A stretch of 64,000 bases of DNA from Arthrobacter globiformis (GTDB taxonomy: Bacteria > Actinomycetota > Actinomycetes > Actinomycetales > Micrococcaceae), in NCBI RefSeq assembly GCF_030817195.1, contig NZ_JAUSYZ010000001.1, forward strand, positions 1 to 64,000, read 5' to 3'. Below, piece after piece: positions 52,223 to 61,417 of this stretch. The position numbers and the translations under genes are program-made. Under the pieces are notes generated by a model that searched no databases, was not told where the DNA came from, and saw only the letters and a list, made by a program, of their open reading frames with translations. The first letter of the stretch is position 1, and each line of letters opens with the position of its first letter.

Positions 52223-54088
52223 CTACTTCTGCAGCGTGAGTACCAGCTTGGGTGCGGCCGTGCTTCCGGCTTCCTTGGAGTTAAGTTCCAGGCCGTCACT
52301 GCTGTTGGCATCCATTCCAAGAGAGAGCTGTTGGCCGAGGTCACCGGTCAGGGCGCTGACCGTCAATGGAACGCTGTAGCTGGTGTTGGTCGCTGTTTGG
52401 CCGAGGCTGCCGATGCTGGTGCCGAGCGCCGGACGGTTGGTGTACGTGATCCCGCCCTCGGTCCAGCTGTCACTGGCGACCAGCTTGACGTTCTGCGTAC
52501 CCGTTGACCCGTTCCCGCCGCTGCGCAGCTGCAACCTCGCACTCACCAGCGTCCTGCCTGCATACGGCGACAGGTCGAACTTCAAGTACGTGGCCTCCAC
52601 TGGGCTGTTGTCCACACGCATCGTGGTACTCGTGCCGAAGTTCGTCCCCGTCGTCCCGCTCGACACATAGCTGTCAGCGGTGGCCGTGAGTGTGATGGTC
52701 TCCGTCGTAGCACCACCCGCACCGCCGCTGGGGTCGTAAAAGTGCCAGTACCGGCTAGTGGCGTTCACATCGGCGAGCACCAGCAGGCCGCTGTTGGCCG
52801 TGCCCCGCGCCGTACTGTTGAGGTTCTGCTTCGTCGACGTCACGTTGTGCACATACTGGTCGGCGTCCACGATACGGGCCGTCTTCGCGGTGGTGAAGCT
52901 GATGTTGTCCAGCGGCGTGGACTTTTCGTAGATCGCACCCCCCGAGCTGGTGCAGACACCGGCGTTCGTCGTGCCACTCGGCTTCGGATAGGTAGCGAAG
53001 GTACGCACCCTCTGCGTGCTTTCGTCAATCATGACGATCACACGGTTCGGGCACTCGGCCACAGTCGCGATCGTGTGCGCCGACCACGCCGTACCGTTGA
53101 ATGCCAAGAGCTGGATCAGGGGCTCAGACGCCGACGTGAACGACGTCTTGATAGCGGCGAAAACCCGATCAGTCGAGGAGTCCAGCCACTTCAGATTCAT
53201 GTGGTCATCACCACTGCGCAGCCCCTTCACCGCCGCCACAGGAGTGGTCCAGGTGGTACTTGCCGCTCCATCGACGTGGGAGCTCCAGTACATGCCGTCG
53301 TTGGCGTCACCGAGCTGCCGGCTCCACATAACACCCATCTTGCCCGGTCCAAACGCGATCAGAGCCGAATTGTCGTCCACAGACACGTTGCCCAACGACG
53401 CAGGATGCGTGAACGGCGTCCCCCACGTCCTGCCATCCGTGGCAGTGACGTTCAGATAGATCCGGTTCGACTGCTGCCACGTTGCCCAAACGCGGCCAGT
53501 CGAGTCCTTATCGATGGACAGGGTCTCGACTTTGTGGTTGTTGATGTTTGTAGAACTCAGGAGCGAGTACGTCTTCGTACTCGAGTTGTAGCTGAAACGC
53601 CGCATCGTCGACGGGAAGTTCGGCTCGGCCGGCAGACCATCGTTGACGAACCGGTAGCTCGCCACATACAACGTCGTCCCGTCCCACAACACGTCATGGT
53701 GAGTGTTCGACCGCGTCTCCGTCGCCACACCCGTATTAACCCACGAGCTCGTCGCGGCGTTGAACCGGAAGATATGAAAATCCGAGCTAGCCGTGTCCCA
53801 CAGGTTCCCCCACCAGATCCCGTCGTTGAACCACAACGCATTCGTCTGCCGCTTCGTACCCGTCGGCGTCCCCGTCCCCGAATGCGACGGACCCTGAACC
53901 CCAACGTCACCTTCAGCAGCCGTCGCCGTAACCGGCACCACCAAAACAGTCAGCGCAAGCGACAGCGCAGCCAGCAGCGCGGGGAGCCAGGAGGTCCTGC
54001 GACCTCTACTGCGCCCGCCCGAGTGAAAAAAAGTTGATTCCGGGAGTTGAACGTCGGCCTGTATCGGGATGGTCACTAGCCTCACCAC
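52223..54088 (-). CDS. Secreted DNRLRE/CBM96-type protein with a beta-propeller-like domain
   Basis: 621 aa. A long basic N-terminus is followed by a hydrophobic segment (about 33-52) and ends in VTATAAEG, a likely signal peptidase site. Residues about 65-440 have repeated blade-like strands with Trp, Asp and Gly (LWFNDGIWWGNLWDT, RVWATWQQSNRIYLN), resembling sialidase-type propellers. Residues about 462-621 form a DNRLRE domain: TATADSYVSSGTTGTNFG, YLKFDLSPYAG and APKLVLTL. DNRLRE domains bind glycans. Codon use looks less GC-rich than in the neighbours. It heads the minus-strand surface-glycan operon. The start is GTG; an internal start is possible. Confidence 0.82.
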   Translation of the reverse strand: MVRLVTIPIQADVQLPESTFFHSGGRSRGRRTSWLPALLAALSLALTVLVVPVTATAAEGDVGVQGPSHSGTGTPTGTKRQTNALWFNDGIWWGNLWDTASSDFHIFRFNAATSSWVNTGVATETRSNTHHDVLWDGTTLYVASYRFVNDGLPAEPNFPSTMRRFSYNSSTKTYSLLSSTNINNHKVETLSIDKDSTGRVWATWQQSNRIYLNVTATDGRTWGTPFTHPASLGNVSVDDNSALIAFGPGKMGVMWSRQLGDANDGMYWSSHVDGAASTTWTTPVAAVKGLRSGDDHMNLKWLDSSTDRVFAAIKTSFTSASEPLIQLLAFNGTAWSAHTIATVAECPNRVIVMIDESTQRVRTFATYPKPSGTTNAGVCTSSGGAIYEKSTPLDNISFTTAKTARIVDADQYVHNVTSTKQNLNSTARGTANSGLLVLADVNATSRYWHFYDPSGGAGGATTETITLTATADSYVSSGTTGTNFGTSTTMRVDNSPVEATYLKFDLSPYAGRTLVSARLQLRSGGNGSTGTQNVKLVASDSWTEGGITYTNRPALGTSIGSLGQTATNTSYSVPLTVSALTGDLGQQLSLGMDANSSDGLELNSKEAGSTAAPKLVLTLQK

Positions 54089-54263
54089 TCATCGCAGTTG
54101 TTTGCCAATGCCAGTCCCGTGCAACCTTTCCGGTTGGATCCGAGAAATCGAAGCACCTGCTGCTGCGGTCCTGGCAACTTGCGTGCACTCCCCCTCGGAA
54201 CATGTTCGATTGCACAACTTGTAAAAAGCTTGGGAGGGCTACCCCCCTTTTGCCGGCTCCCGG

Positions 54264-54295
54264 TTGACACCCGCCTGTGACCCGTGCCATATTCT
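54264..54295 (+). promoter_or_regulatory. Promoter for a leaderless regulator transcript
   Basis: TTGACA at 54264-54269 is followed after 18 bases by CATATT (54288-54293) or after 20 by TATTCT. The GTG at 54301 lies 6-8 bases past the -10 element, so translation may begin at the first base of the mRNA. Confidence 0.6.
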
Positions 54296-54300
54296 TAATC

Positions 54301-55029
54301 GTGAACCTGTCAGACAGCCGGACAGCCGGACAGCAAGCCGGCCAGCAGAGCGAAGCGAGTACCTTTCCGCTGGCCCGCCTGAGTGCGGCCGAAGCTGTCT
54401 TCAACGCCATCCGCAGCGACATCCACAGCGGCGCGCTGGCCGTCGGCGCCAAGCTCAGCTCGGAAGCTGCCCTGGCTTCCCAGTACGGCGTGAGCCGCTC
54501 GGTGATCCGCGAGGCCTTGCGTTCCTGCACCGCGCTCGGCCTGACCGTAACCAAGACCGGCCGCGGCACGTTCGTCGTGGCCGACCATGTTGCCAACGAT
54601 CTCGTCCTGGGCCAGTTCTCCGCCCGGGACCTCACCGAGGCCCGCCCCCACATCGAAGTCCCCGCCGCCAGCCTGGCTGCTGAGCGCCGCACCACCGAGG
54701 ACCTGGAGATCCTCCGCGGCATGATGGCATCCATGGCCGCGGAAACGGACCCCGAAGCCTGGGTTGCCCTCGACTCCAGCTTCCATGCAGCCATCGCCCG
54801 GGCCAGCGGCAACAAAGTGTTCGAAAGCGTGGTGGCTGACATCCGCGACGCCCTCGTTCACCAGTCCGAAACCCTCAACCTGGTGGCCGACCGCCAGCAC
54901 GCCTCCGACGTCGAACACCGGCTCATCCTGGACGCCATCGAAGCCGGTTCCGCGGCCGGCGCCAGCGCGGCCATGGCCGAACACCTGCGTGCAGTCGGCG
55001 AAGCCCTCGACTCCATCCTCAACCAGTAG
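54301..55029 (+). CDS. FadR-type GntR regulator of the asparagine/aspartate operon
   Basis: 242 aa from the GTG at 54301. The winged helix has FNAIRSDIHSGALAVGAKLS and ASQYGVSRSVIREALRSC (about 57-74), and the FCD domain has DSSFHAAIARASGNKVFESV and EHRLILDAIEAG. The first 20 residues are encoded by a short CCGGACAG-type repeat (54315-54340). It precedes asparaginase by 94 bases on the same strand and probably controls the operon. Confidence 0.87.
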   Translation: MNLSDSRTAGQQAGQQSEASTFPLARLSAAEAVFNAIRSDIHSGALAVGAKLSSEAALASQYGVSRSVIREALRSCTALGLTVTKTGRGTFVVADHVANDLVLGQFSARDLTEARPHIEVPAASLAAERRTTEDLEILRGMMASMAAETDPEAWVALDSSFHAAIARASGNKVFESVVADIRDALVHQSETLNLVADRQHASDVEHRLILDAIEAGSAAGASAAMAEHLRAVGEALDSILNQ

Positions 55030-55123
55030 CCGCCCTGCCTTCCTGGCACTCCGAACCGACCGGCCCCAACCGACGCCTCCACGCCACACCCAACTCACGT
55101 CAACACGCAACCCAGAGGACGCC

Positions 55124-56185
55124 ATGCCTTCCCCCGCCATGCCGGCAAGCCATTCCCTTTCCGCGCCGCCCGTCGTCGCAGCGATCCTGCCGCGGCACGA
55201 GCCCCTCGCGTTCCAGACCCGTGACGGGCTGGTGGAAAGCGTCCACTACGGCTCCCTGATCGCCACCGCCCCGGGCGGCCGCACCCTGCTCACCGCCGGC
55301 GAACCCCGGGCCGTGTTCTACCCCCGGTCCTCCCTCAAGCCCCTGCAGTCCGTGGCCATGGTCCGGGCCGGGCTGGACCTGCCGGCCGATCTGCTGGCCC
55401 TCACCGCGGCGAGCCACTCCGGCGCATCCCGGCACCTCGACGGTGCCAGCCGCATCCTGGAACTGCACGGCCTCACGGCCGCTGCCCTCGAGAACAGCTC
55501 CGACCTCCCCTACGGCGTCCGAGAGCGCGAGGAGTGGCTGCGTGACGGCGGCCGGCCTACCCAGCTGGCCCAGAACTGCTCCGGCAAGCACGCTGCCATG
55601 GCCGCCACCTGCGTTATCAACGGCTGGCCGGTGCAGGGTTACCTCGACCCCTCCCATCCGCTGCAAAAGCTGGTCGCCGAAACCGTCACCGATCTGACCG
55701 GCGAGGAACCCGCCGGAGTCAGCACCGACGGCTGCGGAACCCCGCTGTTCGCCCTCACCCTCGCCGGAATGGCCCGTGCCTTCGGTCGCCTCGCCTCCGC
55801 CGAACTGGCTGATGGTGCATCCGCCCCCGAAAGCCCGGAAGCCGCCGTCGCACAGTCCATGCGCCGCCATCCGGAAATGGTGGCGGGCGAGGGCCGCGAC
55901 GTCACGGAGCTCATGCGCCTCCTGCCCGGCGCCGTGGCGAAGGACGGCTTCGAAGGCATCCAGCTGGTTGGGCTGGCGGACGGACGCGCCGTCGCCGTCA
56001 AGATTTCCGACGGCGGCGACCGGGCCAGAATGCCTGTCACCGTCCGAGCGCTGGAAGCGCTCGACGTCGACACCTCCGCCCTTGCGGGCATCGCCACCGG
56101 CGCGGTCCTCGGCGGAGGCCGCCAAGTGGGCCTGCTCCAGGCCGCAGACTTTTCTTCCCTGTCCCCGACCGACGACGTTCTTTAA
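55124..56185 (+). CDS. L-asparaginase (Asparaginase_II family)
   Basis: A 353-aa member of the thermolabile, Rhizobium-type asparaginase family rather than the E. coli AnsA/AnsB fold. Features include VFYPRSSLKPLQSVAMVRAG, ALTAASHSGA, QNCSGKHAAMAATC (catalytic Cys-Ser-Lys region) and GVSTDGCGTPLFALTL. It hydrolyses asparagine to aspartate and ammonia. The ATG follows AGAGGA. It is the first enzyme of the operon, followed by aspartase and a permease, giving the route asparagine to aspartate to fumarate. Confidence 0.9.
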   Translation: MPSPAMPASHSLSAPPVVAAILPRHEPLAFQTRDGLVESVHYGSLIATAPGGRTLLTAGEPRAVFYPRSSLKPLQSVAMVRAGLDLPADLLALTAASHSGASRHLDGASRILELHGLTAAALENSSDLPYGVREREEWLRDGGRPTQLAQNCSGKHAAMAATCVINGWPVQGYLDPSHPLQKLVAETVTDLTGEEPAGVSTDGCGTPLFALTLAGMARAFGRLASAELADGASAPESPEAAVAQSMRRHPEMVAGEGRDVTELMRLLPGAVAKDGFEGIQLVGLADGRAVAVKISDGGDRARMPVTVRALEALDVDTSALAGIATGAVLGGGRQVGLLQAADFSSLSPTDDVL

Positions 56186-56197
56186 GGACCGCACCAC

Positions 56198-57649
56198 ATG
56201 ACCGAGACCCAAACCCTGCCGGATGCCCAATCCCTGTCCGACGGCCAGACTCTTCCTGGCGTCCGTTCCGAGCATGACCTGCTCGGGGACCGCGATATCC
56301 CCGCCGGCGCCTACTGGGGCGTCCACACGCTGCGCGCAGTGGAAAACTTCCCCATCACCGGGCAGCCGCTCTCATCCAACATGCACCTGGTCCGCGGCCT
56401 CGCCGCCGTGAAACTGGCGGCCGCCCGCACCAACCTGGAACTCGGGCTGCTGGACGCCGAACGCGCCGCGGCCATCGAACAGGCCTGCACCGATGTGATG
56501 AACGGCGAACTGAGCGAGCAGTTCGTGGTCGACGTGATCCAGGGCGGCGCGGGAACGTCGTCGAACATGAACGCCAATGAGGTCATCGCCAACCGCGCCC
56601 TGGAAATCCTCGGCCACCCCAAGGGCGACTACGCCCGGCTGCACCCCAACGACCACGTGAACCTTAGCCAGTCCACCAACGACGTCTACCCCACCGCGGT
56701 CAAGCTCGGCACCATCTTCGCCGCCCGCGAGCTGCTCGCCGCGCTGGCCGAGCTCGAGGAGGCGTTCGCGGAAAAGGCCATGGAGTTCCGCACGGTCGTG
56801 AAAATGGGGCGCACCCAGCTCCAGGACGCCGTACCCATGACCCTGGGCCAGGAATTCGGCACCTACGCCGTGACCATCGGCGAGGACCGGCAGCGGCTGG
56901 CCGAGGCGGACCTGCTCATCCACGAGATCAACCTCGGCGCCACCGCGATCGGCACCGGCCTGAACGCCCCCGCCGGCTACGCTGACGCCGCCTGCCGGCA
57001 TCTGGCCGAAATCACCGGCCTGCCCCTGGTCACCGCCGTCGACCTCATCGAGGCCACCCAGGACGTGGGCGCCTTCGTCCACCTCTCCGGCGTGCTCAAG
57101 CGCGTGGCCGTCAAGCTCTCCAAGACCTGCAACGACCTCCGCCTGCTCTCCTCCGGACCGCGGGCCGGATTCGGCGAGATCAACCTTCCCGCCGTCCAGT
57201 CCGGATCCTCCATCATGCCCGGCAAGATCAACCCGGTGATCCCGGAAGTGGTCAGCCAGGTGGCCTACGAGGTCATCGGCAACGATGTCACCATCACCAT
57301 GGCCGCCGAAGCCGGGCAGCTCCAGCTCAACGCGTTCGAACCGATCATCGTGCACAGCCTGCACAAGAGCATCTCGCACCTCGAAGCAGCCTGCCGCACG
57401 CTCACGGCCCGCTGCGTTCGCGGCATCACGGCCAACACCGAACACCTCCGCCTCACCGTCGAACAGTCCATCGGACTGGTGACCGCCCTCAACCCGCATC
57501 TCGGCTACGCCACCGCGACCGCGATCGCACAGGAAGCCCTCGCCACCGGCCGCGGCGTGGCTGAACTCGTCCTCGAACACGGCCTGCTCACCGAAACCCA
57601 GCTGCAGGAGCTCCTCAGCCCCGAACGCCTGGCAAACCTCAGCAAATAA
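56198..57649 (+). CDS. aspA: Aspartate ammonia-lyase
   Basis: A 483-aa aspartase that splits aspartate into fumarate and ammonia. Signatures of the fumarase/aspartase superfamily are SSNMNANEVIANRALE (about 124-139), LSQSTNDVYPTAVK and GSSIMPGKINPVIPEV (about 335-350), the last containing the flexible catalytic loop. Its full length is normal for AspA. Twelve bases separate it from the asparaginase stop. With asparaginase it feeds asparagine nitrogen and carbon into central metabolism. Confidence 0.94.
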   Translation: MTETQTLPDAQSLSDGQTLPGVRSEHDLLGDRDIPAGAYWGVHTLRAVENFPITGQPLSSNMHLVRGLAAVKLAAARTNLELGLLDAERAAAIEQACTDVMNGELSEQFVVDVIQGGAGTSSNMNANEVIANRALEILGHPKGDYARLHPNDHVNLSQSTNDVYPTAVKLGTIFAARELLAALAELEEAFAEKAMEFRTVVKMGRTQLQDAVPMTLGQEFGTYAVTIGEDRQRLAEADLLIHEINLGATAIGTGLNAPAGYADAACRHLAEITGLPLVTAVDLIEATQDVGAFVHLSGVLKRVAVKLSKTCNDLRLLSSGPRAGFGEINLPAVQSGSSIMPGKINPVIPEVVSQVAYEVIGNDVTITMAAEAGQLQLNAFEPIIVHSLHKSISHLEAACRTLTARCVRGITANTEHLRLTVEQSIGLVTALNPHLGYATATAIAQEALATGRGVAELVLEHGLLTETQLQELLSPERLANLSK

Positions 57650-57670
57650 TCCCCGACCGCCCGACCGCAG

Positions 57671-57719
57671 ATCTCGACAAGCTCGACCGGCGAGCACCGC
57701 TGGTTGAGCCTGTCGAAAC
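57671..57719. repeat. Inverted repeat of the TTTCGACAGGCTCAACC type
   Basis: ATCTCGACAAGCTCGACC (57671-57688) and GGTTGAGCCTGTCGAAAC (57702-57719) are inverted copies with four differences, around a 13-base loop. Such repeats are common between genes in Arthrobacter relatives. It lies between aspA and the permease, where it may lower or balance downstream expression. Confidence 0.8.
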
Positions 57720-57759
57720 CACCGCTGAACCTCCCAAACCGGAAACCAAAGGATCCCCC

Positions 57760-59301
57760 ATGTCCAATTCCCCACAGGGCGCCGCCTCGAACGCGGCAGT
57801 CACTGACCATACGGTCCCGGCCCAGGCGCATGCCACCCAAAATCTTCTTCACGCCGAGGACAAGGGCTACCACAAGAGCCTGAAGCCGCGGCAGATCCAG
57901 ATGATCGCCATCGGCGGTGCGATCGGCACCGGCCTGTTCCTCGGCGCCGGCGGCCGGCTCAACGCCGCCGGCCCGTCCCTGGTCATCGCCTACGCCGTCT
58001 GCGGCTTCTTCGCCTTCCTGATCCTGCGCGCCCTCGGCGAACTGGTCCTGCACCGGCCCTCCTCGGGCTCGTTCGTCTCCTACGCCCGCGAATTCTTCGG
58101 CGAAAAGGCAGCCTTCGTCTCCGGCTGGTTCTACTGGATCAACTGGGCCACCACCACCATCGTGGACATCACCGCCGCCGCCCTCTACATGAACTTCTTC
58201 GGCAACTACATCCCCTGGATGGCCGACGTCCCCCAGTGGGTCTGGGCCCTGACCGCCCTCATCGTCGTCCTGGGCCTGAACCTCGTCTCGGTCAAGGTCT
58301 TCGGCGAAATGGAATTCTGGTTCGCCATCATCAAAGTCGCCGCCCTCGTCGCGTTCCTGCTGATCGGCACCTACTTCGTCATCTTCGGCACCCCGGTCCC
58401 CGGCCAGGAAACCGGCTTCAGCCTGATCACCGACAACGGCGGCATCTTCCCCAACGGCCTGCTGCCCATGATCATCCTCATGCAGGGCGTCCTGTTCGCC
58501 TACGCCTCCATCGAACTCGTCGGCACCGCCGCCGGCGAAACCGAAAACCCGGAAAAGATCATGCCCAAGGCCATCAACTCCGTGGTCTTCCGCATCGCCG
58601 TGTTCTACGTCGGCTCCGTCATCCTGCTCGCCCTGCTCCTGCCCTTCACCTCCTACCAGAAGGGCGTCAGCCCCTTCGTGACGTTCTTCGGCTCCATCGG
58701 CATCCAGGGCGTGGACGTCATCATGAACCTCGTCGTCCTCACCGCCGCCCTGTCCTCCCTCAACGCCGGCCTCTACTCCACCGGCCGGATCCTGCGCTCC
58801 ATGTCCGTCGCCGGCTCCGCCCCCAAGTTCGCCCAGCGCATGAACAAGGCCGGCGTCCCCTACGGCGGCATCGCCATCACCGCCGGCGTCTCCCTGCTCG
58901 GCGTCCCGCTGAACTACCTCGTCCCGTCCCAGGCATTCGAGATCGTCCTGAACATCGCCTCCGTCGGCATCATCGTCACCTGGGCCACCATCGTCCTGTG
59001 CCAGATCCAGCTCAAGCGCTGGGCCGACAAGGGCTGGCTCAAACGACCCTCGTTCCGGATGTTCGGCGCACCCTACACCGGCTACCTCTCCCTGCTGTTC
59101 CTGGTCGGCGTGCTGGTCATGGTCTTCATCGACTCACCCCTGACCCTTCTGGTCACCCTCATCGCCATCGCCCTCATGGTCGCCGGCTGGTACGCCTGCC
59201 GCAAACGCATCCACGAAATCGCCGAAGCCCGCGAAGGCTTCACCGGCATGTCCCCCGTCATCGCCAACCGCCCCGGCCCGGGCGCCGCGGACCGGATCTA
59301 G
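57760..59301 (+). CDS. ansP: L-asparagine permease (AnsP-like amino acid/proton symporter)
   Basis: A 513-aa, 12-helix amino acid transporter. The family starts KSLKPRQIQMIAIGGAIGTG and GLFLGAGGRL, with PSSGSFVSYAREFFGEKAAF in the first loop and FAYASIELVGTAAGE in helix 6, all characteristic of the AAT group. The operon context with asparaginase and aspartase makes asparagine, or aspartate, the likely substrate. A long N-terminal tail of about 38 residues precedes the first helix. A strong palindrome ends the operon. Confidence 0.9.
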   Translation: MSNSPQGAASNAAVTDHTVPAQAHATQNLLHAEDKGYHKSLKPRQIQMIAIGGAIGTGLFLGAGGRLNAAGPSLVIAYAVCGFFAFLILRALGELVLHRPSSGSFVSYAREFFGEKAAFVSGWFYWINWATTTIVDITAAALYMNFFGNYIPWMADVPQWVWALTALIVVLGLNLVSVKVFGEMEFWFAIIKVAALVAFLLIGTYFVIFGTPVPGQETGFSLITDNGGIFPNGLLPMIILMQGVLFAYASIELVGTAAGETENPEKIMPKAINSVVFRIAVFYVGSVILLALLLPFTSYQKGVSPFVTFFGSIGIQGVDVIMNLVVLTAALSSLNAGLYSTGRILRSMSVAGSAPKFAQRMNKAGVPYGGIAITAGVSLLGVPLNYLVPSQAFEIVLNIASVGIIVTWATIVLCQIQLKRWADKGWLKRPSFRMFGAPYTGYLSLLFLVGVLVMVFIDSPLTLLVTLIAIALMVAGWYACRKRIHEIAEAREGFTGMSPVIANRPGPGAADRI

Positions 59302-59325
59302 CCAGCCCTTCACCTCCGCAACATA

Positions 59326-59377
59326 GCGCGAACGGACACTTGGGCCCACTCCGCGGGGCCCAAGTGTCCGTTCGCGC
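59326..59377. terminator. Perfect 22-bp palindrome at the end of the asparagine operon (repeat family copy 3)
   Basis: GCGCGAACGGACACTTGGGC begins the left arm (59326-59347); the right arm 59356-59377 pairs at all 22 positions. A TTTTG tail follows on the plus strand, so it can act as a terminator. The outer ends match the palindromes inside the two siderophore permease genes. Confidence 0.88.
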
Positions 59378-59489
59378 TTTTGTCCGTTGCGCCTAGCCGC
59401 GCGCCTTTCCCTGCTTCTCTTGACGCCCGGTTGGGGCGGGTCTAGTCTCAAGCCGCATCCACCCACGAGCAGCTCAAGGGAGAGTCATC

Positions 59490-59738
59490 ATGCCGGAATT
59501 CATGGACGTCCACCGCAACATGAAGGGGATCACCAAGGAGGATCTGCTGGCAGCCCACAATGCCGACCTCGCCATCCAAGACGACGAGAAGGTCAACTTC
59601 AAGTCAGCCTGGGCGGACCCGGAGTCAGGGCTCGTCTACTGCCTCTCGGAGGCGCCCTCTGCCGAGGCTGTGCAGCGCATTCATGAGCGGGCAGGGCACC
59701 GCGCAGATGAGGTGCACCCCGTTCCGCTCAGGGTCTGA
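59490..59738 (+). CDS. DUF4242 small nickel-binding-type protein (SCO4226-like)
   Basis: An 82-aa protein starting MPEFMDVHRNMKGITKEDLL, with NFKSAWADPESGLVYCLSEA and EAVQRIHERAGHRADEVHPV. This matches DUF4242, whose Streptomyces member SCO4226 binds nickel. The His-rich positions (VHRN, HERAGH, EVHPV) fit metal binding. The ATG follows AAGGGAG. Confidence 0.87.
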   Translation: MPEFMDVHRNMKGITKEDLLAAHNADLAIQDDEKVNFKSAWADPESGLVYCLSEAPSAEAVQRIHERAGHRADEVHPVPLRV

Positions 59739-59981
59739 GCCATAATCCCGGCGCATCCGTAGCCCTTGTCACGCATTTCTGCACCGCTTTCCCTCCTTGC
59801 GGACGCCGCCGCCGCGACAGCCCGGGCGCCAGCAGCTGAGCGCCCCGGGAAAGTGGCGCAGAACTGCGCAGAACTCAGGTTCAGCAGGCTACATCTGAAC
59901 TCAATCGGCCTACCATGGAGGCATCCGGGGCGAGGCCCGCGATGAGCGGCGCCTCTCCGGTGCGTCGAAGGGGCCGGACCA

Positions 59982-61352
59982 GTGGACGTCGTTGTCATCG
60001 AAACCCCGCAACTCGGGGACCGCAGCTACCTGGTCCATGACGGCCGTGTGGCGCTGGTGGTAGATGCCCAGCGGGACACGGACCGCGTCGAGGAGGCCGC
60101 CCGGAAAGCCGGCGTGCAGATCACCCACGTGGCAGAAACCCACGTCCACAACGACTACCTCACCGGCGGCCTGATCCTCGCCCGCGCGCACGGCGCCAAA
60201 TACCTGATAAACGCCGCGGACCATGTGGCCTACGAGTGTGAGCGGGTTGAGGACGGCCAAACCATGCAGATCGGCGCGCTCACGCTCCGCGCGGTGGCCA
60301 CTCCAGGGCACACCCGCACGCACCTGTCCTACATCGTCACGGACGGACGGGTGCGGGCCGTGTTTTCCGGCGGCAGCCTGCTCTTCGGCTCCGTGGGCCG
60401 CACCGATCTCCTCGGCCCCGGAGACACCGCCGGGCTGACGCGGGACCAGTACGCGTCCGTCCACCGGCTCGCCGATGAAGCGGGGCCCGATGCTGCCCTC
60501 TATCCCACCCACGGGTTCGGCTCGTTCTGCTCGATCGGGCCCGCCACGCGTGCGGAGGCGTCAACCATCGCAGAGCAGCGCGAAGCCAACCACGCGCTCA
60601 CGGACCCGGATCCCGAGCATTTCGCGGCCGAACTCATGGCTAATCTGTCCGCCTACCCTTCCTATTACGCCCACATGGCCCCCATCAACATGACCGGCCC
60701 CGAGCCTGCGGACCTGAGCATGCCGGAGTCCCTCGGCGCCGGTGAACTGACGGAGCGGCTGGCGAGGGGCGAGTGGGTGGTGGACCTGCGCCACCGCGTG
60801 CTGTTCGCCAGCAACCACCTGCAGGGCACCGTCAGTTTCGAATACGGATCGGGGCGAAGCTTCAGTTCCTACTTAGGCTGGGTCCTGCCCTGGGGCGAGA
60901 AGCTGACGCTCGTCGGCGGCCGCGAGGATCTGCAAAACGCCATCCGGGACCTTTCCCGCATCGGCGTCGACCGCCCAGATGCCGCGGTGGGAACGGAACC
61001 TGGCGAACTCGCGCCGGGAGCCCCCGTCGCCTCCTACCCCCGGGCGGGCTGGCCCTCGGTCGTTCATGAAAAGCCCGACGGCGACGCCGTACTGGACGTT
61101 CGGCGCTCGGACGAGTTTGCCGCCTCCCACGTCGCCGGCGCCATCAACGTGCCGCTGCACGAACTGCTGGACCGTCTGGGCGAACTGCCCGCGGGGTGCC
61201 TTTGGGTCCACTGCGCCACCGGCTACCGTGCCGGCGTCGCGGCCAGCCTGCTGCAGCGGGCCGGGCGGGACGTGGTGCAGATCGATGCCCGCTTCCGGGA
61301 CGCCGCGGCCGCCGGCGTCACCCTGCAGATGCAGCCGCTGCAGCGGCGGTGA
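59982..61352 (+). CDS. Persulfide dioxygenase-rhodanese fusion (CstB-like)
   Basis: 456 aa in three parts. Residues 1-235 form a metallo-beta-lactamase domain with THVHNDYLTGG (53-63) and TPGHTRTHLSY, as in ETHE1/CstB persulfide dioxygenases. Residues about 250-330 are a rhodanese-like domain without a catalytic cysteine. Residues about 350-456 are a rhodanese with HCATGYRAG, Cys at 411. The middle pseudo-rhodanese is the layout of CstB. It should oxidise persulfides to sulfite or thiosulfate. The GTG follows AAGGGG. A UspA protein and the GNAT-AAA+ gene follow; no CstR-type repressor is seen. Confidence 0.87.
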   Translation: MDVVVIETPQLGDRSYLVHDGRVALVVDAQRDTDRVEEAARKAGVQITHVAETHVHNDYLTGGLILARAHGAKYLINAADHVAYECERVEDGQTMQIGALTLRAVATPGHTRTHLSYIVTDGRVRAVFSGGSLLFGSVGRTDLLGPGDTAGLTRDQYASVHRLADEAGPDAALYPTHGFGSFCSIGPATRAEASTIAEQREANHALTDPDPEHFAAELMANLSAYPSYYAHMAPINMTGPEPADLSMPESLGAGELTERLARGEWVVDLRHRVLFASNHLQGTVSFEYGSGRSFSSYLGWVLPWGEKLTLVGGREDLQNAIRDLSRIGVDRPDAAVGTEPGELAPGAPVASYPRAGWPSVVHEKPDGDAVLDVRRSDEFAASHVAGAINVPLHELLDRLGELPAGCLWVHCATGYRAGVAASLLQRAGRDVVQIDARFRDAAAAGVTLQMQPLQRR

Positions 61353-61417
61353 CCGTCCTGTCCGTGACCGAAAATCCGGTCGAAGTTGCAAAGTCTAGGT
61401 GGCAAAGGAGAACAACA

